From Cymbomonas tetramitiformis (Eukaryota > Chlorophyta > Pyramimonadophyceae > Pyramimonadales > Pyramimonadaceae): a DNA stretch of 64,000 nucleotides. The stretch spans positions 20,928-84,927 of the forward strand of contig LGRX02025930.1 in NCBI GenBank assembly GCA_001247695.2, written 5' to 3'. The notes below the pieces were generated by a model. It had not been told where the DNA came from, did not search any database, and saw only the letters and a list, made by a program, of their open reading frames with translations. The position numbers and the translations under genes were made by a program. Below, one piece after another: positions 45,675 through 55,292 of this stretch. Position 1 is the first letter of the stretch. Each line of letters begins with the position of its first letter.

Positions 45675-46870
45675 ATCCCGAAAATCGGGGCGGCTGTCTG
45701 TACTTTCTAAGAAGTAGTTTTTGTTCGTTTCGGTGGCGACGACATTCGAATTTGGTCTAGCCACCTTCATAGATCGATTGCGCATACATCAAACCATCTA
45801 GGAGCACATTTGTACGGCAAGTGACGGCACCCGAGAGTGCAGCATGTAACCAATCCCCAAAATCGGGGCGGCTGTCTGTACTTTCTGGAAAGTAGTTTTT
45901 GTTCGTTTTGGTGGCGACAACATTCGAATTTGGTCTAGCCACCTTCTTAGATCGATTGCGCATACAGTAAGAGTCAACCTATAAGAGAAAAGTACGTTAA
46001 GAAAACAGCCAGCTTTTTGGGGGTCAAAAGTTTAGGAGAAAAGCTGGCTGGTTTTAAAAGTTAAGAGATTGGCAAAAATAAGAAATATCGAGGCTGGCTA
46101 GGCCCCGGGACATTTTCTTAAAATTCAACAAAATAAGAGAATTAAAGCTGTAAATTGTGATAAAAGTAGGGGAGAACTTTTTCAAATATGTTCCAATAAG
46201 TTCGTATATACAAGCTCATATGTTGGGTGCAATTTCACCCCCAAAGGCGGAGTACATTAAAAGTTAGTCCCCTATTGATAACCCTATCGGTATCGCGGGC
46301 GCACTAGAAGATAATTTCAGTTTCGGATGAAACGTGACCGGAATCATGCGTTCGATATGCAAATAAGTTCGTATATCTGGTGAATGGCGCGTCAGCGAGA
46401 GTTGGGGTCTCCGAGACTTGGGCTCCTTGGACGGGCTGATGAGTCTCAGGTGTAGGAGTAGGGACAGTACGCTCCGGGCCGTGGGTTTGGCCATACAGAT
46501 TCTTCTTTAAGAGTACGGCTTTGATGCTAGAAAATTCATCTTGTGTGAGCAGTCCTTCCCTAACATCACTAAGAAGTTGCCGCAATTGTGAACGGGTCGC
46601 ATCGTCCATGACGGCAGTGGGCGGTTTTTTCGAAGTGAGGATGTGCTGCGAATCCAATACGAGAAAAACTGAATTTTCACTCTTGAGGATGAGAAAAGCT
46701 AGCTGGCAAAAGAAGCGGTTTTCTCTTATTTCATTGGCTCTCTTAGGTACCGAAGCTGGGGGTAAGAAGTTTAGGAGAAAAGAGGGTGACCACGAAATCT
46801 CTGTTTTCTTATAGGTTGACTCTTCTGTACATCAAAGCCTCTAGGAGCACACTTGTATGGCTCCCAATAA
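45675..46870. repeat. ~195-bp direct repeat, second copy split by a MITE
   Basis: AATCGGGGCGGCTGTCTGTACTTTCT through ATTGCGCATACATCAAA-CATCTAGGAGCAC (45675-45812) recurs from 45859. The second copy is interrupted exactly at GCGCATA|CATCAAA by the MITE, then resumes at 46828. The first copy therefore shows the empty site. Confidence 0.9.
45965..46827. mobile_element. TA-flanked MITE, 863 bp, carrying a small open frame
   Basis: Its ends are CAGTAAGAGTCAACC, inverted, flanked by TA; the pre-insertion site with one TA is at about 45789. It is the longer relative of 41161-41641. On the minus strand (46657-46304) it has a 117-codon frame: MDSQHILTSKKPP, DDATRSQLRQLLSDVREGLL, then a Pro/Thr-rich part. 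The frame is shared, but broken, in the short copy. The product is unknown. Confidence 0.9.
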
Positions 46871-47027
46871 TAATGTGGGCGTGTTGCCCCATGACCGTTT
46901 TAAATATTGCCAAAAATCCCAGAATAGTATTACCTCGGTAATACCACTCAAAGTATTACCGGTATTTTACCCGGTATTACCAAGGGGCAAAATCCTTTAC
47001 CCGGTAAATTGCCAGCTATAATCAGAG

Positions 47028-48032
47028 ATGGGATTGCTGGTCAAAGAATGGGCAAAGGATGGAGTCTCCATCTCGGATTTCTTCCAACATTTTTCAGGCA
47101 CTTACGAAGGGGCTCGTTTCGACTCAAAAACACCCCCGAGGATGCAATTCAAGAATCATGCGATACCGGATCATTTGATCCCCTGGATCTCTGGTAAGAT
47201 ACAGGACGAGCTCAAATGGGGAGCGATAAGAGTCTGGGGAAAAGAAGGGGAGTGCTCTCCCCCGCATCTAGTTATGCCGGTAGGGGTGGAGCCAACCAAA
47301 CCAAGAAAGATCAATGATGCAAGATTCCTTAACCTTTGGTGTAAGGATATTCCGTTTACTTACGAGTCGGTGACAATGCTTCCACAAATCTTAGAGGTGG
47401 GGGATCCGGCATTTATTATGGACCAAGCGAACGGATTCTTCCATGTGAGGCTTACAGAGGAATCGCAACAGTACATGGGTTTCCTGTGGGAGGGCGTATA
47501 TTACGTCTATACAGTCCTCAATTTTGGATGGAAACTAGCGCCGGTCATTTATAGCGCCTCTGCGGGGGAATTTGCAGGATTCATCCGGCGACTGGGGATA
47601 CCATATTTATACTACATCGATGATCATGCCGGTGGACCGGCCCCAGTGGGAGCTTCGACTCTTACGAAACAGGAAAGAGCCGCAATCTCGGTGTTCGTTG
47701 TCTCGTCATGCATGACGGCGGCGGGATATTTTATTCACCTGGAAAAGACGGAGTTCATTCCGTCCATGACCATCACCTGGCTAGGCATTGGCGTTGACCT
47801 TGCGAAGCAGGAGTTCTTCATCCCGCAGAAAAAATGGGAGAAGTTCTTGAGCCTGGCAACGGACCCGCGAGCTTCGTCAAAAATTTCGGCCAGAGACTTG
47901 GAGAGGGTGGCAGGAAAGTTGGTTTCAATGTCAATTGCAGCCCCAGGCATCCTTATAGCATGCAGGAAGTTGTATGCCTTTCTGGCTAAAAGGCACGAAT
48001 TCTGCAGAAAAAAGTTTTTTCCTGAACAATAA
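47028..48032 (+). pseudogene. Reverse transcriptase of the DIRS-like element
   Basis: The domain includes RKINDARFLN, AFIMDQANGFFHVRL (first catalytic Asp), NFGWKLAPVIYSA and YLYYIDDHAGG (catalytic YIDD), then ITWLGIGVDL and a terminal helix region. It continues in frame from the RNase H segment across the TIR-transposon insertion. It ends at a TAA at 48030; the following RNase H-like part is in another frame, so one frameshift separates them. Confidence 0.85.
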
Positions 48033-48936
48033 GCAGATGAGGCATTTCAAACTCTACTTGAGTCAACTCTTCCGGCCGTCGTTGATTAAGGTGTCCGCAT
48101 TCAGAAAGCAGGCCAACTGCTCGATTCTTGTGGATACAAACGACGACTGTACAAAAGTCACGGCATCAATCAGAGCAGGGGAATTCCAAGATGAAATTTC
48201 GTGCTATCGTGATTTGAGAACCTGCTCGTCGGTGGATCAATCATTTTTGATTTCAGAAGCCTTGTTCGAAATCCCAGTAAAACGGGTCCCGCAGCGCCGG
48301 GACATAATCTTGGATAAAAATATCTGGGATTCATCGAGAGTCCTCTCGTCTAACCTGGGCACAAAAGCATGCAAGGACCTGGCAGAAAGGCTCTATAGAT
48401 TTGTCGCGGATAACAACTTGGAGCTGAAGGTGGTTTCCTTTTCAAGGGGACCTGATGGAGCTATTGTAGTCCCGGATGAAGAGTCTCATTATTCACTAAT
48501 GCCACGGTTCTCTCCTCTGTTGAACATGATGTTTGGACGGCACAACATCGACTGCTTCGCAACAACGGCTAATGTTTGGGGATGCCCCAAAATGCGATTT
48601 TGCTCAAGGCTGCCAGAGAAATAAGCTTGTGGCACCAATGTCTTTGCCTATCCACTAGCGGGACTGAACTGTTATGCTAATCCGCCTTTTGCATTAATGG
48701 GACCATTCCTGATGTATCTAAGAGAACAGAAAGCGTCAGCCTCTGTGGTTGCTCCACAGTGGGATGGTTTCTCTCCAGATGGGTTCTGGTGGACTGCGTA
48801 CAATAAACTGTGCAAACAGAAGTTCAGAATCGCTGAAGCAGGAGAAGTTTGTTTCCAACAGCTTAGAAATGGACGATGGTTAGAGGCGGGCCCACTCCCG
48901 TGGGCGGTCTGGATTTTTAGATTCGATTTCTCTTAA
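48033..48936 (+). pseudogene. RNase H-like and NPPF (methylase-like) segment
   Basis: The segment holds SILVDTNDDCTKVTASI (RNase H start), VSFSRGPDGAI and NIDCFATTANVWGCPK, then, after an in-frame TAA at 48622, NCYANPPFALMGPFLMYLRE, SVVAPQWDGF and a short end at 48936. The D-C-FAT ... NPPF-L ... VAPxW series is the region between RT and recombinase in DIRS-type elements, once compared with Dam methylases. The stop and the preceding frameshift show decay. Confidence 0.7.
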
Positions 48937-49089
48937 GAATACTTCGTATTTCAAAAACAAAAAATCATGTGATATATTAATAACCTCCCAGAGTAATCCG
49001 TTTGTCTTGGATAATATATTGTTGTGAACACCGGTAACTTTCGGGGAAGGGGGACAATTTGAGGTTAACAGGGTGGTGGCAAGAGCCTG

Positions 49090-49264
49090 TTGAAAAAAGC
49101 CCCTGACTGGGCCGCCATACAGCTAAGAACGAAGGAGCTTCAGGAAGCAAGGGCCCGGGATGTGTACCAATCGGCCAAACTCCGGAATTTGCGGGCCCTT
49201 GGGGAATTCCTGGCTTGCAACCCCACCAGAATCATTGGATTCGTGTACAGCACAACACATCTTA
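49090..49264 (+). pseudogene. Tyrosine recombinase, N-terminal part (split gene)
   Basis: The frame starting KKAPDWAAIQLRTKELQEA is cut after THL by gag-only element 2. The target TCTTA (49260-49264) is repeated at 53277, after which the same frame continues with SYLLGTVRYK. Confidence 0.75.
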
Positions 49265-49520
49265 TACCGGAATATCCTAGTTCACTAGATATCAGAGGGT
49301 CCCGAACTCTGTGGATAAACTGTCTCAAGATAAATAAACCCTAAGCTAGATATACCCGGAACGGTCTCGCAACGGTCTCGGAAACTAGCCTACCTGTGAC
49401 ACAGCGTGTGTCACAGCACGAACCTATAGATCAGTCAGCAGTCCAGTGTTGGTCCTAGGGGTCTGTCATAGGGGCCTGCACCGGGACTCCCAGTCAGGGC
49501 TGCCTATACAGATTCCAGCA
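49265..49520 (-). repeat. LTR (3' in coding sense) of gag-only element 2
   Basis: It starts TACCGGAATATCCTAG and ends GATTCCAGCA. It is followed by CACCACCCCAGCACTG, the G-rich GTGGGGTGGTG on the coding strand, in the position of a polypurine tract. Confidence 0.9.
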
Positions 49521-49854
49521 CACCACCCCAGCACTGTGGGTGGTGACTGGCTAGGAGAGTCAGAATGTTAAGATAAGTTAGGGCAGGAGCTAGGGTGACA
49601 AACCTAACTGCTAATACAACTGTGCAATTCTGATACACAAATTGAAACCCCCTAGCCGGCACAAGAGCAGAAACATACAGGCAATGCAAGTCCTGCTAAA
49701 CTACTGAAAAGCTCTGTGCCAGTAAGTCAGATTGAAGAGTTCAAAGGTGTCAAAGTAAAATCATAAACCAAATTGAAGACCGTGTTGAGGTCAAAGTAGA
49801 TCTCAGCACACCACCATGAAAGTGGTGTACCGCCAGAACCAGAAGCATAACTAC

Positions 49855-52800
49855 TCGGGGTCAAAGCTCAGAGGAACACCTTCACCACATCGATCACCGT
49901 AGTAGCCCGCCGTAGCACGGCGGAGCAATACAGGGCGGCCAAAGTGTAAGGTGTCGGTCACTGGAAAATCATTCGCCAGAGAATTTGACGGAGTCGGATT
50001 TGCTGATTCGTCGATCACGGGAGGCTGCACCGCACCGGGGTGCTGCCAAGTGCTGCCCGACGGTGGGGCCTCGTCATCCGACGACGATACCGGCGACAAC
50101 GGAGGACCGCCCTCAAACAACATGGCAGGCGGCGGCGGCCCGGGATGCCACGGAACCGGAGCCATATAGAGGCCCTGCCGCCTCTGTTCCCGCCGGTGGA
50201 GACGAGGCGGAATAGCACACGGCACCGTGACAAGCGGCGCCTCCTCTCCCCTGCACAGCACAGGCCGCGGCGCAGCCCGACCCGATACCTGCACAGGGTC
50301 GATGTCGTTGGCCACCGTATAGGTGACAGCTCCCACTCCCATGACAGAAATCAAGAGAATGAAGGAAAGAAGGAAGGGCATCCCCCACAAGCCCGCGTGA
50401 GCGGGGAAGCCCCACGGAGGCTTTCCGCAGCCGTGGCCGCGGGGAGCACCGTCATGCCAATCTCCCAGGGCACCACCAGAGTGAGGTGCTCGGGCTGCGG
50501 GCGTCGACGAGTGACTCGCCGAGGTTGTCGAAGCACGCGGCTTCACGACGAAGCTGCCGTCGGTGAGGTCCTCGTAATCGTCCGTGTCGTAGCCCGTGAG
50601 ATCAACCTGTCCGATGGCGGCGTGGTTCACGATCTGAACGAACCCAGCGAACTCACCGTCCGCGTCCGCTGTGGTGGTCACCCGCGCCGATTGAAGTGGC
50701 GCGGGCTTCACACCCTTTCCCTGCGAGACAGGCATAGCAGGGGCCGGCACGGCGGATGCCGATGCCGCCGCACCACCTGCCGGAACCTGCTCCTCCGGTG
50801 TGGCCACCGCTGCGGCGGGTCCGCACACCAGGGCTCTATATCGGTTTGGTTTTTCGGTATCGATACAATCCGATATCCGAAAAACGGTATCGATAATCGG
50901 CACAATCGATAAATAATCGATTACTTGGACATTTATATGTATCTTGTTATAAATTAAATATGGAACACCAAAACCTGCACAATCGATAGTTAGACGTTGC
51001 AATCCGATAATCGGCGATAAATACGATATATCGATAGTATCGGTTATCGGAAATATCGATATAGAGCCTTGCCGCACACCAGAGCCGAAGCCCCCTGCCC
51101 GATGCCGGCAGGAGGCGGGAAAGATGCGTGGGTGTAATGCACCTGCGGGTTGGCCGCGGAGTGAACCTCCGCGGCAAGATCGTCGAGCCGGCGGAGAATG
51201 TCATCTCCCTCGGAAGCCGGCCGCTGCTCCACGGTGAAGCCGTAGGCGGACACGTCAATGCCACCCACCGCTCCCGCACAAAGCACCGCGGGCGGCCCGT
51301 ACGCGGCTGCCGCACGCGCGAAGGACTCCGCCCCGTCATCCGCCGCCTGCTGGAACAATGCACACATGGCGAGCGCGTGCACCCCCTCTGCGTCCTCCTC
51401 GTCGATGGGAATGCAAAATGCCGCGGCAGAAGTGGGCGGGTGTTGGCGCCCGCCCAACGGGCAGTCGCGGTAAAAGTGATACGCCTCACCTTTTCCCGCC
51501 TTCTTGCACCTACCGCAGAACGGCTTCGCCCGTTGATCGTCGCGGTCGAATCCCACCGGTGGGGCTTTGTGGGTCCCCACACGGAATCCTCGCGGCTGCT
51601 GCCCCCGCTGCTGCTGCTGCCGCTGCTGCACCCGCTCCCGTTGTTGTCGCACAACCGGAGCGGCCTCACCGTGTTGCCGCTGCACGAGCTCCTGGAGCTC
51701 CGTGATCTTTCGAAGAAGGGCGTCGTACTCGCTGCTGGAAAGGTGCGCGGAGACGCCGTCCGCGCCCGAAGCCACCTTCCCCCCGCCCGTCTGTGCCCAA
51801 GCCTGGTAAATTTCCACAACCATGGCACGGAGCGAAACCAGCGACACCTGAGCCAAGTCAGCGGCCATGGGATAGCGGACCTTCACCGCAGCGTAGAAGG
51901 TCGGGTCGAGGCGGGTGTAGAGGCTCAATTTTCTGGTAGCCTCCGTCGGTGTCCAGTCAGACGCCCTGTTATCCCGCACCAAACGCTATTCCTTAGCCAA
52001 GATCGGCTGCGGGTCAACGCTTGCGGGATAACGTAACGCGGCGTGCTCCTCCTGCTGCGACTCCCGTAGTGCTACCGGCACACAACCCTTGATAACGTCG
52101 ATGAGAGCTCGCCGTCCATCTCGGTCAGTCGAAGAATCCGTACCAGTGAGCCAGACGTAGGCGTTGCTGTGCTTCTCCACCACGAGAGCCAGAACGTCGT
52201 ACAAGAGGCCATTTACCCGGCCGACCACTGGGGCCAGAGGGTCGTCGAGGTCAAAGGCACACAGCTCCAGCCCGGCCGACTGAAACTCCGTACGCAGCTG
52301 CACCACCAGGTCGGACAGAAGGCCAGCGTCGTCCGTACCGCGAAAATGATGTTTCTTGTCACCAAGAATATCCTCACGGATACTCTTGGCCCAAGCCCGA
52401 TGGAGACGCGCTCTGTAGATCTCGTCGACGAGCTTGGACACACTGCTCCTGCAGGTAACGTCTGACGGCCACGTCCTCGTCTACGTTCGATGCAGGGTTG
52501 GGGGTAGGAACAAAAGGCGTAGCCGCCGTCGGTGTGTTCCGCACCCCGTCGATTAACCTCAAAGAGGCGTCGATGTCACTGTCCCTCGTGAGGGACTTCT
52601 TGGATCTCGTTGTGACTCCCATCTCTAGAAAGGCCTGAGGGGAGGCGGTACGCTGCAGCACGCTTGGGTAGGGCCGCGGAGAAAATGCGACGTCACAGAT
52701 ACGGAACGAGCGGTCGAGCCATGCTAGCGAGGGGCGAAGGAAGATGTCGTCGAAGTCAAAGGTGCCAAGGTCACCAGCCCAAAATACGGTAGCAGGCGGG

Positions 52801-52868
52801 ATCAGAGCGTGCAGAAAACCGCAAATGGACATTGCGACGACGAAACCCAATCCAAGCCGGCACCCCAT
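49855..52868 (-). pseudogene. Gag-like protein of element 2, inactivated
   Basis: The start at 52868 (MGCRLGLGFVVAMSICGFLH) gives a hydrophobic N-terminus as in gag1. A frame change occurs near 52440 (before KLVDEIYRARLHRAWA). A TAG at about 51985 replaces the Gln of AREQR in gag1. The zinc-knuckle variant CGRCKKAGKGEAYHFYRDC follows. The MITE at 50832-51071 then interrupts the frame at SALVCG. The remainder has the membrane segment FLLSFILLISVMGVGAVTYT and a C-terminal module PCAIPPRLHRREQRRQ, MAPVPWHPGPPPPA, SSSDDEAPPSG that is shared with gag3, ending at a stop near 49855. Confidence 0.8.
50832..51071 (-). mobile_element. TATCGAT-rich MITE, copy 2 (240 bp)
   Basis: It is the inverse orientation of copy 1 and about 95% identical. 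CCGCACACCAG (11 bp) is repeated at 50821-50831 and 51072-51082. It sits inside gag2. Confidence 0.9.
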
Positions 52869-53020
52869 AGCTGCGGCTCAAAGCCGCTCACCGCAAGCCG
52901 CTCATCTCATAATCCCCACTGATGCCCAAACGCGCAAACGCGCACCACCTCTCCGAGCGGCCGTTTAGCCAATCATGGCCAAACTAGCAAGTGGAATAAA
53001 GCGTGGATGGGGCCACGACC

Positions 53021-53276
53021 TACCGGAATATCCTAGTTCACTAGATATCAGAGGGTCCCGAACTCTGTGGATAAACTGTCTCAAGATAAATAAACCCTAA
53101 GCTAGATATACCCGGAACGGTCTCGCAACGGTCTCGGAAACTAGCCTACCTGTGACACAGCGTGTGTCACAGCACGAACCTATAGATCAGTCAGCAGTCC
53201 AGTGTTGGTCCTAGGGGTCTGTCATAGGGGCCTGCACCGGGACTCCCAGTCAGGGCTGCCTATACAGATTCCAGCA
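53021..53276 (-). repeat. LTR (5' in coding sense) of gag-only element 2
   Basis: It is the same 256 bp. On the coding strand the first internal bases are GGTCGTGGCCCCATCC, shared with element 1. TGGCCCCATCC five bases in is a possible primer-binding site, unproven. Confidence 0.9.
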
Positions 53277-53281
53277 TCTTA

Positions 53282-54248
53282 TTGTATCTTATTTACTTGG
53301 AACAGTTCGGTATAAGACTAACGTGCATTCGGCCACGTGTCCTCAACTGGGAGGGTGTAATTGCCCAGTCAGACAAGCCGCAAGTTCGGTGAATTCCCTT
53401 ATCGGCAGACTTTCTAGTGCCTTCCAGGATTTCGGAAGGTGTGGGTCGGACAACCTGTGCACGGGTAGAGTGGTTAAGGTCTACGAAACAATGACCAGAA
53501 ACGAACAATTGCAAGCAAGAATCACCCCAAATCAGGCAACACCACTATTCAGTTGCACGATCGACAAGCTAGTGATTCACATGAACGCAGAGGCAGCTGG
53601 TTTTGCCTCGACACAAGATTGGATACTTTTATTCATCACTCTTAGATGTAAGGCAATGATCCTGATGGACCTATACGCTCTGAAGAGACCGGCGGAGCTC
53701 GGCGCCACAAGGGTGGAAGGAATCATAAGATTCCCTGATAACTCTGGCTTTCTCTTCAACTACGCCAGTGGGGGAAGACACTCCGTTCGGGCGATGAACA
53801 CGTTTTCGGAATAAAAAGGCTCCCCGATAAATCTAAATGCCCCATCTCAGCGTTGGAAGACTACCTCCTAGTGATGAAAATTTTGGGTCTGAACCTTGCA
53901 CAAGGATTCCTGTTCAGGCCGGTCAGGTCTGGCAAAGTGGAGAATAGTCCAATTTCCAGGAAACAGATGAATTCAGACCTCAAATGCTGGTTGCAAAAAG
54001 CAGGGCCGTTCAATGGGGAAACATTCTTCAGCATTCGGACGGCAGGAGCAATTGAACTGTTCCTTGAAGGAGCCGACCTGCAACAGGTTATGGGACAACC
54101 ATATTGGAAAACAGAGAGGATTGCTAGACATTATATGAAAGTGTGGCAAGTCTTGGGAATGTCATCCTCAAGGAAGATAGAGAAAGTCTCGCGGAAAGAA
54201 TACATGGAGCTGAATGCGGCACAGTCATTCGTGCGGGTATTTGTATGA
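53282..54248 (+). pseudogene. Tyrosine recombinase, C-terminal part
   Basis: The catalytic region reads FFSIRTAGAIELFLEGADLQ ... RIARHYMKV: the Arg of HxxR (first position Phe, not His) and the nucleophile Tyr. There is a one-base loss in a G run near 53776: before it the frame is NYASGG, after it KTLRSGDEHVFGIKRLPDK. The stop is at 54246. The upstream part, DWILLFITLRCKAMILMDLYALKRPAEL, has the first catalytic-Arg helix pattern (RPAEL). Family: tyrosine recombinases of DIRS-type elements. Confidence 0.75.
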
Positions 54249-54334
54249 GTAATTTGATTATTAAAATTCTGTTGGCTCGAGCTTGAGAGTTGGGGTTGAA
54301 AGGCGTCAAGAGGCGGGGGTTGTGAGTGTCGGCG

Positions 54335-54486
54335 GAGAGGCGACGCTGGAGTGGTGCCTTGTCGCTTCGCCTTACTTTCCGCTCTTTTTCTCGCCATTCC
54401 TACCCAACGGGAGCGGATCGGACAAGGTGACTGGGCGGTCATCCGATTTACGGGGAATCCACAGGATCAACAGTATCACTGTTGAT
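54335..54486 (+). repeat. ~150-bp direct repeat, copy 1 (second at 58408-58555)
   Basis: GACGCTGGAGTG(G/C)TGCCTTG through GGATCAACAGTATCACTGTT is over 95% identical in both places. Both translate to QRERIGQGDWAVIRFTGNPQ. One copy follows the recombinase gene, the other precedes the FAD synthase gene. It may be a split terminal repeat of the DIRS-like element or an unrelated dispersed repeat. Confidence 0.8.
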
Positions 54487-54830
54487 CGCCGACTTTCCTT
54501 CCGTCATCAGTGATGACCGTCATTCAGGAGACGGATCGTCTGATCTCACTCCCCGGATCGAGGAAATGAAGGATCACGAAGTGGTTGTTCACCTCCAGCT
54601 CAGGGCACGGTATCGGTTGCAAAATTACCTATCGATAAATTTTGATAACTTGAAAAATTTATCGATAACGCCGATAATCGATAATTATCGATATCTCCAA
54701 TTTATGTATGCATTTGCATAGTTAATACATAGCATTTCTCATACTATCGACCAACCGATACCGATATATCGCCGATAATTCGTCTTATTTTTGTTATCGC
54801 CGATATATCGATATCAAATATCGATATATC

Positions 54831-55040
54831 TGTCAGATATATAGTCGGGTGTATATATCGAATAACGGAGAATAAACCCTGAGTTAAGGGTTTCGATATC
54901 AGAACGGTAAAAGTCTCAGATTGATAAAAGAGATACACATAAATACTAACGGGTGTTTCCCGTCTACTGGTGACGGTCCCCCAGCCTACTATAGGAAGTG
55001 ACAGGTGACAGTCTTTACTGTCGGTGTGTCACATCCAGCA
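54831..55040 (-). repeat. LTR (3' in coding sense) of element 3
   Basis: TG...CA ends. Internal sequence next to it is CACCACCTAGGGTGGTG, a palindrome whose coding-strand form supplies the G-rich stretch just before the LTR. Confidence 0.9.
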
Positions 55041-55292
55041 CACCACCTAGGGTGGTGACCGGAGCTAGTAGTGAACGAAGCAAACAAACTCCCTACTCAA
55101 CTTCAGGAGGAAACTGTAGCACAACTGGGGGCCTGTACTCTTGGTCAGGGCGGTCCCAGGTCACAGCAAGATTGTCAGATACTGCTGTTACTTTGCTAAA
55201 ACCCTAAACACAGCTCAAATGTAGAGAGCCCTTCTGCACATCTAGGAGGCTATACTACAGCTAACTCCCAGGCAGGCACGGCGTGAATAATT

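Larger units (their letters stand above)
45231..47020. mobile_element. TIR transposon with GGTATTACC subterminal repeats, 9-bp target duplication
   Basis: ATCAGAGAT is repeated at 45222-45230 and 47021-47029. The element begins ATGGCTGGCACGAATTTTACC-like sequence (21 bases, imperfectly inverted at the other end as GGTAAATTGCCAGCTATA). Both ends carry clusters of GGTATTACC/GGTAATACC (45240-45440, 45640-45680 and 46925-47005). The 9-bp duplication suggests a MULE. The interior has a ~190-bp direct repeat and a MITE, and no transposase. Confidence 0.85.
49265..53276 (-). mobile_element. Gag-only LTR retrotransposon 2, recent insertion
   Basis: LTRs at 49265-49520 and 53021-53276 are 256 bp and, as far as I can read, identical. 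TCTTA is repeated outside (49260-49264 and 53277-53281). In coding orientation the LTR is TGCTGGAATC ... TTCCGGTA. The interior encodes only gag, and that gag is broken (frameshift, stop, MITE). Identical LTRs with a dead gag imply recent mobilisation by proteins supplied from elsewhere. Confidence 0.9.
44482..54248 (+). mobile_element. DIRS-like (tyrosine recombinase) retrotransposon, split by two insertions
   Basis: Order of coding segments: a cellular-type RNase H, [1.8 kb TIR transposon], reverse transcriptase, a second RNase H-like and NPPF segment, [gag-only LTR element 2], tyrosine recombinase. In both cases deletion of the insert plus one target repeat gives a continuous frame across the join, which proves that the parts belonged to one element. 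Frameshifts and stops elsewhere show that it is inactive. Outer limits were not found; coordinates span the coding region only. A tyrosine recombinase with RT and no integrase defines the DIRS/Ngaro/PAT group. Confidence 0.8.
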
